This document shows positions 56,634-64,000 of a stretch of DNA of 64,000 nucleotides, in pieces. The stretch covers positions 16,675,664-16,739,663 of the forward strand of contig NC_057768.1 of NCBI RefSeq assembly GCF_010389155.1, read 5' to 3'. The position numbers and the translations under genes are program-made. The notes under the pieces are model-generated. The model saw only the letters and a list, made by a program, of their open reading frames with translations, had not been told where the DNA came from and made no database searches. The DNA comes from Erigeron canadensis (Eukaryota > Streptophyta > Magnoliopsida > Asterales > Asteraceae). Positions within the stretch are counted from its first letter, which is position 1; each line of letters starts with the position of its first letter.

Positions 56634-59600
56634 TGTAACACCGCGCTAAAGCGGAATACACGGGATGCACAGATAAGCACAAGCACGCACAGTACAATTT
56701 CGAACACAGCCAATAACATTAAAAGAGAAAAAGTTCCTAAGTTATTACAGAACATGGGATATACCCAGAATAGTCAAAATCAAGAAAGACAGATTAATTG
56801 TCTTTACAGAAACAAGTCTTGAACTGATTTGAGCAAAAGGAAGTCTTCACAGCTACTGATCTTGTACACACGAACCATCGCCAAAGGAATGAGCTCAAAG
56901 GATGAAGACTCCTATGCTAAAGGATCTACTAGCCTAGCCTGAAAAGCATGTAAGTTCAAAGGGGTCAACTACGCAAGTAGTTGGTGAGATTCACATAAAG
57001 TACTTATTAGTTATACATAATAATAATATGTATAATAAGAACAAGTCATAAGATCAGTACGTTTATTACAAGTACTTTGTAATAGTAAGAACAGTTTTAA
57101 GAACAAGTATGCACTTAATATGTATGTATATAATTACTGCTAACCCGGTTGGCCAAAGATGAACAATAACGAACCAGTAAACTCACCTAATCAAGTAAGT
57201 TATATATATGATCTAGATCAGAACAAGTACAGATAATATGCATCCTCCTGAACTGTAGAGAATGAGGGTGGGCCTACCCTAACAGCGCTGTCCATAATTA
57301 CCTACGGTTCATTCCCTGAACTGTGGAATATGAATTGATAGCAGTAAAGATAGAACTCATATATAGAACGATAAGTACATAATAGAGAACAGTATATCAA
57401 TATAAATATATTCAAGTCCTGCCCATTCAAGACCTAAATATACATCAGAGAGTATGTATAACAGTATTCATGCATTCAAGATCCTACCCATTCAAGATTT
57501 AAATACACATCAGAGAATATGTATAACAGTATTTATGTATTCAAGATCCTGCCCATTCAAGATCTAAATACACATTAGAAGATAATTCAGATTCATTTTA
57601 TAAGTGTTTCGTACGATCATAAAATAGTACGTAGAACAGTTCAAGAACATAGATATATTTACATATATATATAAGTACAAAATAGTTTTCATGCTTTTCA
57701 GTCCCCGATAAAGAACTTTGAACAAAATGTACGAAAAGGGGATAAGTGAACTCACAGTGATCCGGTATAGTACGGTTATTGAGCCCGGAGAACAAGCACA
57801 GAGATAGATATGTTATATCTATAGAAATCCAAGCGCGTCTTGACAGAAGCCTAAGTACACATTGTCGTACACATGATATGTACATATATTAGACTCGGTG
57901 ATTAATTAATCACGAAAATGTTCTTGATGATCCGATGATTTGGTCCTTTAGAACGTTTTGGCTCTTAAAACAATTTTGAATGAACCTTAAGTACATGAAC
58001 TGGGCCCGAACTGATCGTCTTTGAACTCATTCATAAGTACTTATCGTATTAATGAGTTGACCATGTGTTTAATGATGAAGCTTTAGTCTTTAGAACTCAA
58101 TTTAATCGATCATAGAACTCATACTTTGATAATCAAGATAGAACATGTTTTATTTGTACTTAATTAGGGTTTGCGCTTTGTACTTCGTCTTAGATCGAAC
58201 CATGATCTAGCCTAGAGGTTAATGAATAGCCTTTAATGTGTTTAATCAAGTAGTGATGTTGTTACGAACTGATTAGATGATTAAGGATTACGTGTGGTGC
58301 GTTAAAGAACAAGTATAAGTTGGTAAATGATGAACACAAGATCGTCTAGGGTTTTTAAATGACAAGATCGTTTTAGGTTCCCTTCAAGATCGTCCTAGGT
58401 GACTCTCAGGATCGTCCTAATGCTTTAATGCACAATTCGTCTTAAGTTTTATTGCAACCAGATCGTCTTATTTGGCAAAGCAGATCGTCCCAGAGTTTTA
58501 GTCAAAATAGGTCGTCTCAAGGTTCTAGCCAAACAAATCGTTTCAGAGTTCTAGTCAATTAGATCGTTCTATCCTCTCCTGTTTAGATCGTTTTAGAGTA
58601 TTAGATTCCAATCGTTCTAGTTATACATATAGGCTCAAGATCATCCCTGGTTAATGTGTGACCAAAAAGAAATCGTCCAAGAGTTAATTATTCAAACTAA
58701 TCATTCTAGTGTCACATCATTTAGATCGTCCCTCTGGTTCATTATTTAGATCGTTTCACATTCATGGTCGCTCAAGGTCGTTCTAAGGTTCTGAGCTTTA
58801 GATCGTTTCAAGGTGTTGATCAGTTTAGGTCGTTTTGCTGCTTCCCTATTTAGATCGTTTTACTGCTTCTCCATTTAGGTTGTTTTACATTGCTCGCTAA
58901 AAGCGATCGTCCCTTTACATTTGTCATAAGAGATCGTTTCGTTATGAAGCAGAAAGAGATCGTTCCATCAACAAGCAGAAAGAGATCGTTCCATCAACAA
59001 GCAGAAAGAGATCGTTCCATCAACAAGCAGGAAGAGATCGTTCCATCAACAAGCAGGAAGAGATCGTTTCAGAGTTCCAAACACTACCACCAATTCGACT
59101 GATTCAATTCATCATTAGATTGAGCGAAACCGATCATATGATCAGTTACCCAGACTGTGAACCAAGACCGAACCACACTATAGCAACACAACAACGTGCT
59201 GCAGCAGTAGCAGCTCAAGAACATGAACACGAACCCAAATCAACCAAGAAATCAAGTCTAAGCGGTCTAAGTCGATCTTGGAACGAGTTAGGACGTAATA
59301 TTAGTACATGTTAACATATTAACAGCATTTTCTTATCACATTTTCAGATTTCAGAATCAAATTAATACATGAACACTTGGTGGTTTCAAGAACAAGTTAT
59401 GCTCATATTTGAAAAAAAAAATGGGTTTTGCAATTTAATCACGTTATGACCTAAATTTGTTCACCAAAATGATGTTAAACACATTTAGACACAAACCCAT
59501 TGCTTATAAACATGATTTCTTAACAAAAATCGGACCAAATCATCAAGAACAAGAACATAAAAAAAATACACTTTTGTTTTGATCAAATTCTCAAAAGATG

Positions 59601-60108
59601 TTGTTATTACCTGTGATTTGTTGTTGGAAACGTGTTTTGATTGTCACAAGGAACCCGAAAGTACAAATGATTTCACTTAACCAACCCAAAATCAAGATGG
59701 TGATTTTGGTGTGTGAAAATGGTGGTGGAGATGTTCCTGACTGTGTTTTTAGAGAGAGAGTGAGAAATGGAGGTGATGAATGAATAGTGAATTTTCTCAC
59801 ACTACAACATTCTATTTATACCTTTTCCAAATGAATGCACTAGGTATTTCCAAGGGACTATTTGTGAACATTTTGCACTAGAACACTTATGGACACGAAC
59901 ATTTATGAACCGAACCTTCATAATTTATCGAATTAATTCATAATCCGTCACATAAATCAAGATTTAAGATCTAATTGACCTTCAAATAAGCACATATTTT
60001 GAGTCTAAAGTGCGTCAAGAACTTAAGTAGATTGGACTGTCTAGCCGTTCAGATGGCGAAAGTATGATCTAAGAACTTAATTAGAATATTTGTAAGGCGG
60101 TTTTTACA
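56634..60108 (-). mobile_element. Solo LTR 2 (3.5-kb gypsy-type LTR)
   Basis: Plus strand TGTAACACCGCGC to GGCGGTTTTTACA, flanked by a perfect TSD ccact (56629-56633, 60109-60113). On the minus strand it starts TGTAAAAACCGCCTTA, like solo LTR 1 (TGTAACAACCGCCTTA). TATAAATA is at 59820-59813 and a CT/CA-rich leader follows as in solo LTR 1. No coding region is supported. Its removal restores the Copia-B integrase frame. Confidence 0.85.
58325..59075 (-). repeat. Array of AGATCGTCCTAG-like sites in solo LTR 2
   Basis: More than 20 sites of the form (A/C)AGATCGT(C/T)(C/T)(T/C)A(G/A), spaced about 20-35 bp, all in the same direction (for example at 58339, 58364, 58385, 58409). At 58947-59070 they become a regular 27-bp tandem repeat containing agatcgttccatcaacaag. 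The core equals one arm of the Copia-C palindrome. Confidence 0.8.
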
Positions 60109-60780
60109 CCACTGATACTTCTTACATTCACTGGACCAAATAAATCCATGTGAAGTAACTCGAAATGACTGGCAATAGAATTTTCTTGTTTCGGTTTATG
60201 TGCAGACTTTTGCTGTTTACCTTTCAGACTAGGTACACATTTGTCTTCCATTCCAAACCGTTTCATGGGAACGCCGTCAACCAAACCATGTTTTACAATG
60301 TCATTCATCTTTCAAAAATTGATATGTCCCATTCTTCTATGCCATAGTAAAGATTCATATTCGTTTGCTTTCGATAACAAGCAAACAGACTCCTTTGGAT
60401 CATCAACACCTAACACAAAGCCATAGATGTCTCTCTTCCTAGGAGCTTTTAGCATGATCCAGGCTTCAGGAATAACATATCCTGGTTTCAATATATGTGC
60501 TTCTTTCTCAGTAAAATGGACATTGTTACCCTTGTCACAAATCTGAGAAACACTCAATAGTGCTAATTGTTCCAGATAATTGACTTTCTTCAGCGTAATC
60601 TTCCCATTGACAACATCACCTTGGCCCGAGATGTTGCCGCCCTTGGGACCTGCGAAACTAACATAAGAACCATTTACATCTTCATAATTGGACAACACAT
60701 TCTTGTCCCCTGTCATGTGCCGAGAGCATCCACTGTCAACATACCAAAGACTGATAGGCTTCCTTGGTTCTCCCTACACA
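60109..60780 (-). pseudogene. pol: Copia-B protease and integrase N-terminal region
   Basis: The protease active site WYVDSGCSRHMTGD is intact (about 60756-60710). GAG-pre-integrase follows (NYLEQLALLSVSQICDKG), then the integrase zinc-binding region LLWHRRMGHINF, a stop at 60310-60312, C-SLKGKQQKS and LLHMDLFGPVNV with the first catalytic Asp. The frame is cut at 60113 by solo LTR 2. The second zinc-ligand Cys appears changed (CVPSLKGKQ where CxxC is usual). Confidence 0.85.
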
Positions 60781-60796
60781 TCATACAATAAGATGG

Positions 60797-61309
60797 TTAG
60801 TTTCTGAAGGGAACCCAAACCTTTTGAGGCTTAGGTTTTCCGAATTCATCTCTAATGATTAATTCGGTCCAATATCCATCGCTCTGTAATGGAGCCTTGG
60901 AAGAAGATGGTGTCAAAGACTGTTTGTTAGGTGAAGTGAAACGAGTCTTAGGAGGAGAATTCCTTGGTGAGTGAGTACCAAATCTAGGTTGACTCCCTAA
61001 TCGATCATAGAATTTAGATGAACTATTAATTCTAGAAGGAGGTGATCGATTTTGTTGAGCCATCTTCCTAGGTGAATTACTCCTTTGAGGTGTATGAGAA
61101 TGACTCGGACTTCCACTACTAAAAGTAGTATTCTGTGAAGGTCCCTGTCGTTTTGGTGCCTTAGATCTATTGAAATTAATCCCTTGATCTATCACATCAG
61201 ACTCGCCATATGATAACGATTTAAGTAACTTAACATAATTTTGTGCATTTTTATTATCAGGATATCTTTTAGCATACCCCTCATAATAGTCTCTTTTATA
61301 TGCACTCAT
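60797..61309 (-). pseudogene. gag: Copia-B gag, C-terminal part
   Basis: Reads YYEGYAKRYPDNKNAQNYVKLLKSLSYG then Ser/Pro/Arg-rich sequence (SPSHSHTPQRSNSPRK, RFGTHSPRNSPP) and ends GKPKPQKVWVPFRN, the typical SIRE gag end before protease. It is a frameshift away from the upstream gag frame ending at 61336. Confidence 0.8.
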
Positions 61310-61335
61310 AAACTGTGGTGAAGCTACTTGTTCAA

Positions 61336-62331
61336 CTAATTTACCCTTCCCTTTAGTATTAGGAATATCACCAACATCCTTTGACTTGACTTGACTGTCA
61401 TTCTTAGGATTCTTGACCTCTTATTTGGACATTCAATAGCTATATGACCTCTATCACGACAAGTATAACACTTCTTTGCTTGTTGTTTTCTAGATTGACC
61501 ATATTCTATTTCAGGGATTGGTATACCATACTCCTTCATTTCATTTATGGTATCAAGCGTCTGTATTGCTTCTTCCAAAGTTCTTGCTAGTTTAAAAGGA
61601 GCATAATGTCTATCCTTATATGGAATTTGTTCAGCTAACCATACTTCTTTATTTTCCACACACCAAACTTTATTTATCATTGACTTAGGTTCAATCCTAG
61701 TTATAGATACTTCTCTATCATAGAAAACTGTATCACAGTCTTTCAAAGTATAGTATATTACTTCATCTGAATTAAAATCTAATTCAGTTTGCTGGTGACC
61801 TTGTAGAAGTAAATCGGAATCTTTAGACACATTACTTTCCTTTTTAAGGATAACATTTTCAGTAGTTGAACTAATTAATTCTTCTTTAAGTCTTAACACC
61901 TCAAGTTTCAAATCTGACACCATTTTATAAACGTCAACAATAGAAAGCAAAGAACAAGATACCTTCTGATCTGCAGCCTTGCAATCTGCCATGTATGCAA
62001 CAAAGTCCTCAGTTGTCATACCTTCAGGTATCACGAAGTTCTTAATTTGATCTTCAATTCTCTTCTTGGAAATGTCATCAACATAAGTATACCTACCGAT
62101 CATTCCATTCTTCTCATAAGAAGGCCAATCAAAACCTTGAGTTATCACAAGCCACATGTCCATATCAGTGAGACGAATGTAGTCTTCAAATCGTCTCTTC
62201 CACATCCAATAATTTTCCATACGGAAAAGCTTTGGAGGTGTATTACCTCGACCAACCTCATGATCGTGCATGATCATCTGGCTGATGAGTAGGGCATTTG
62301 GTGAATTTACGGCAGCTAGAATAGTAGTCAT
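61336..62331 (-). CDS. gag: Copia-B gag, capsid to zinc knuckle
   Basis: The ATG at 62331 (MTTILAAVNSP) is the likely start; an upstream in-frame Met at 62412 would add residues encoded by the leader. Capsid-like sequence: PPKLFRMENYWMWKRRFEDYI and MWLVITQGFDWP. A coiled-coil-like stretch (LKLEVLRLKEELISS) follows, then the zinc knuckle CYTCRDRGHIAIEC (CX2CX4HX4C) near the end. The part of gag that normally lies between residues ~120 and ~160 looks shortened. Genomic RNA packaging is the family role. Confidence 0.83.
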   Translation of the reverse strand: MTTILAAVNSPNALLISQMIMHDHEVGRGNTPPKLFRMENYWMWKRRFEDYIRLTDMDMWLVITQGFDWPSYEKNGMIGRYTYVDDISKKRIEDQIKNFVIPEGMTTEDFVAYMADCKAADQKVSCSLLSIVDVYKMVSDLKLEVLRLKEELISSTTENVILKKESNVSKDSDLLLQGHQQTELDFNSDEVIYYTLKDCDTVFYDREVSITRIEPKSMINKVWCVENKEVWLAEQIPYKDRHYAPFKLARTLEEAIQTLDTINEMKEYGIPIPEIEYGQSRKQQAKKCYTCRDRGHIAIECPNKRSRILRMTVKSSQRMLVIFLILKGRVN

Positions 62332-62399
62332 TTCGAGAATCGAAAAAGTTACTATGTAATATGGTTCGTGTATACGTGGCACGAGACTGGTCACACGAA

Positions 62400-62530
62400 T
62401 GACACGTGACACGAGGTTCTACACAAAGTCACACAAATATCACGTGACACGAAGTACAGGCACGAAGTAGGTGATGACGTAAGCACTAAGCAGAGTCTAC
62501 TTCGTGCTGACATAAGCACGAAGTGTCACA
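62400..62530 (-). repeat. Copia-B palindromes in the gag leader
   Basis: TTCGTGCT-gacata-AGCACGAA (62501-62522), a decayed gtgatgacgtaagcac (62471-62486), and many single cacgaa/ttcgtg half sites between PBS and gag. Confidence 0.8.
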
Positions 62531-62630
62531 CGAAGAAGAGCACGAACTAGCTGAAAATCATGAATTTCGAAACGAATTTGCAATCAATAGCAAATCAAAC
62601 GATCTTACACCTTCTGGTAATCAACCTTAG

Positions 62631-62645
62631 GGATCTGATACCACT
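62631..62645 (-). promoter_or_regulatory. Copia-B primer binding site
   Basis: Minus strand AGTGGTATCAGATCC adjoining the LTR, complementary to initiator-Met tRNA except for one late position. Confidence 0.88.
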
Positions 62646-63295
62646 TGTAAGGTACCCTATTGTTGCGTGGATCGTAATAAGATGTGATTCGTTATGTCAA
62701 GAGTGCGGAATCCTCTTGAGATAACTAGATTGCTATTGCCTTTTGCTGATTAATAAGCAATTAATCAACCTAAGGATGTGCACGAGCTTGTAGTTCGTGT
62801 TGGAGATCACACGAGCTACAATTTGCCTTAATTCATAAATTCGTGAAAAATTCCCTCAAAAGATCTCCCTAATTTCGTAGATTAGGTTTGTATTTATACT
62901 AGAAGAGTATTGGTTCGTGTGGGCTTAGGCCTTAATCGATGTATTAGGCCCGAATTAACAATAAACCAATCCACATCGTGCTGACGTCAGCACGAGGGTA
63001 ATCCCATGTACTGATGATGTCAGCACGAGGGACATGCTTGGCTCGTACATAACATCCAATTATCGTTTAAGTATTCTATGACACTTATAAACCTTGATTC
63101 TATGTTCTTGTACCTGCAAAACAATACATAACACACAAACACAATACAAAACACAAACAGATATAATATTGAAGTTCACACGTAATCATCAAATGCCAAC
63201 ACAAGTTCTTATTTAAATGATTACAAATATAATTCTTAAAACATAAACGATAATCAAATCTATGTTGCGATTGTCACAACGAATTTGCATCTATA
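62646..63295 (-). repeat. Copia-B 5' LTR with internal deletion
   Basis: 650 bp matching 34317-34990. It lacks the last ~346 bp (transcript sense) of the LTR and a 24-bp piece near 63035. TATAAATA (minus) is at 62898-62891. The perfect 20-bp palindrome TCGTGCTGACGTCAGCACGA is at 62976-62995, 78 bp upstream of it. The outer end reads TATA where TACA is expected. Confidence 0.88.
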
Positions 63296-64000
63296 CTTGG
63301 CCTTTAACGTTTGAAAAGCTTTTTCTTGTGCTTCAGCCCACACAAACTTCACCCCTTTCTTGGTCAATTCGGTCATGGGCTTAGCTATACGAGAGAAATC
63401 TTAAATGAACCTTCGGTAATAGCCTGCTAAACCAAGGAAACTCTTGATTTCCGTAGGTGTCTTTGGATGTTCCCATTTAGAGACAGCTTCAATCTTTGCG
63501 GGATCAACTTTAGTACCTTCAGATGAGATGACATGCCTGGGAAATTGAACTTCTCGAAGCCAAAATTCGCACTTTGAGAATTTAGCATATAACTTCTTCT
63601 CCCTAAGAACCTCAAGAACGGCTCTTAAGTGCTCACGATGCTCTTCTTTTGACTTAGAAAAAATCAAGATATCATCAATAAAAACAATCACAAAATGATC
63701 TAAGAATGGGCGGCACACCCGATTCATTAAATCCATAAAAGCGGCAGGAGCATTTGTCAACCCAAATAGCATAACAAGAAACTCATAGTGCCCATATCGT
63801 GTACGAAAAGCTATTTTGGCCACATCTTCCTTTTTACTTTTAATTGATGATAACCAGACCGTAAATCGATCTTAGAGAAGTAAGAAGCACATGCGCATAG
63901 TGCCATCTTTCTTTTTAACAAAGAGAACCGGAGCTCCCCAAGGCGAGGAACTAGGTTGAATAAAACCTTTGTCAAGTAGCTCTTGAAGTTGTGACATTAA
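63296..64000 (-). pseudogene. pol: Tekay-like pol, reverse transcriptase part
   Basis: On the minus strand: [34 protein letters not shown], then a deletion of roughly 90 bp plus a frameshift (near 63850), then [32 protein letters not shown], the catalytic [33 protein letters not shown], a stop where S or Q is expected, and AQEKAFQTLKAK at the Copia-B site. The deletion removes the CVDYRELN box, so the RT is dead although the FIDD box is intact. Confidence 0.88.

Larger units (their letters stand above)
33971..63295 (-). mobile_element. Copia-B, Sirevirus-type Ty1/copia with nested insertions
   Basis: A perfect TSD cttgg flanks it (33966-33970, 63296-63300). Termini are TGTAGATGCAA and TTGCATCTATA, the latter one C-to-T change from a perfect inverted match. 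Reading the minus strand: LTR, PBS, gag, protease, integrase, RT, RNase H, spacer, extra ORF, PPT, LTR. Three later insertions (solo LTR 2, Copia-C, LINE) account for about 15.6 kb of the 29.3 kb. Confidence 0.9.
29849..64000 (-). mobile_element. Tekay-like chromovirus (Ty3/gypsy), 5' end beyond the window
   Basis: On the minus strand: RT at 63296-64000, RNase H-integrase-chromodomain at 33970-32058, PPT, then a 2.2-kb 3' LTR. The pol halves are separated by 29 kb of Copia-B and rejoin exactly at AFQTLKAK / [10 protein letters not shown] once one TSD copy is removed. The 5' LTR and gag lie beyond 64000, so this element's own TSD cannot be checked. Confidence 0.88.

Noticed and set aside
58890..59102. 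70-codon ORF with repeated peptide in solo LTR 2
   Set aside because: It only translates the 27-bp tandem repeat, whose period is divisible by three.
56634..60108. Autonomous or MITE-like element of 3.5 kb
   Set aside because: A 5-bp TSD, TG..CA ends, a single TATA box with leader and no coding region fit a solo LTR. Terminal inverted similarity beyond the LTR type TGTAA..TTACA is short.
1..64000. Host protein-coding gene, tRNA or rRNA
   Set aside because: Every long frame resolves to retrotransposon domains or their extra ORFs. The initiator-Met tRNA matches are primer binding sites only.

Overview
The window is eudicot nuclear DNA made entirely of nested retrotransposons; I see no host gene, tRNA or rRNA. 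It is AT-rich. Priming sites match initiator-Met tRNA, 5-bp target-site duplications (TSDs) flank most elements, and many reading frames are broken. Four Ty1/copia elements look like the Sirevirus (SIRE) lineage: each carries, or in one case is inferred to carry, a large extra ORF between pol and the 3' LTR. The extra-ORF proteins resemble ones I associate with Asteraceae genomes, so an asterid, perhaps Asteraceae, is a low-confidence guess.

Layout. The oldest layer is Copia-0 (+ strand, entering from the left edge): spacer, internal promoter region and extra ORF (4890-5447, resuming at 28211-29848). Copia-A (+, 5448-28210, TSD ttaag) sits inside that ORF. Copia-A holds a LINE 3' fragment (10195-10523) and a Ty3/gypsy Tat element (17417-26790), which holds a solo LTR (21978-24115, TSD ccatg). 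To the right, a Tekay-like chromovirus (- strand, 29849 to beyond 64000) interrupts Copia-0. Its pol is split by Copia-B (-, 33971-63295, TSD cttgg). Copia-B contains a LINE (35870-36704), Copia-C (43210-54504) and a second solo LTR (56634-60108, TSD ccact). All junctions can be closed to the base, giving up to three insertion events stacked on Copia-0.

How the parts work. Copia-A and Copia-B carried gag-protease-integrase-RT-RNase H plus the extra ORF; Copia-C has a gag-like gene and the largest extra ORF but no pol beyond a possible protease remnant. All are decayed by stops and frameshifts, many consistent with C-to-T change.

Most striking pattern: every LTR family here has its own short, mostly palindromic motif repeated in non-coding DNA. 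In the four Copia families the motif occurs near the extra ORF, and in A, B and C also at the LTR or gag leader. Motifs: Copia-0 TACGACCTCGTA; Copia-A CAACTGGAGA/TCTCCAGTTG; Copia-B TCGTGCTGACGTCAGCACGA; Copia-C AGGACGATCTT/AAGATCGTCCT; Tekay LTR GGTGCGTCGCACC. In Copia-B the palindrome lies about 67-78 bp upstream of a TATAAATA box both in the LTR and at an internal promoter before the extra ORF. This suggests a second, co-regulated transcription unit and invites comparison with motif-guided anti-silencing factors of some plant DNA transposons (inference). Other notable items are a frame-restoring intron in the Copia-B extra ORF and an antisense, apparently spliced coiled-coil gene with its own TATA box in the Tat element.
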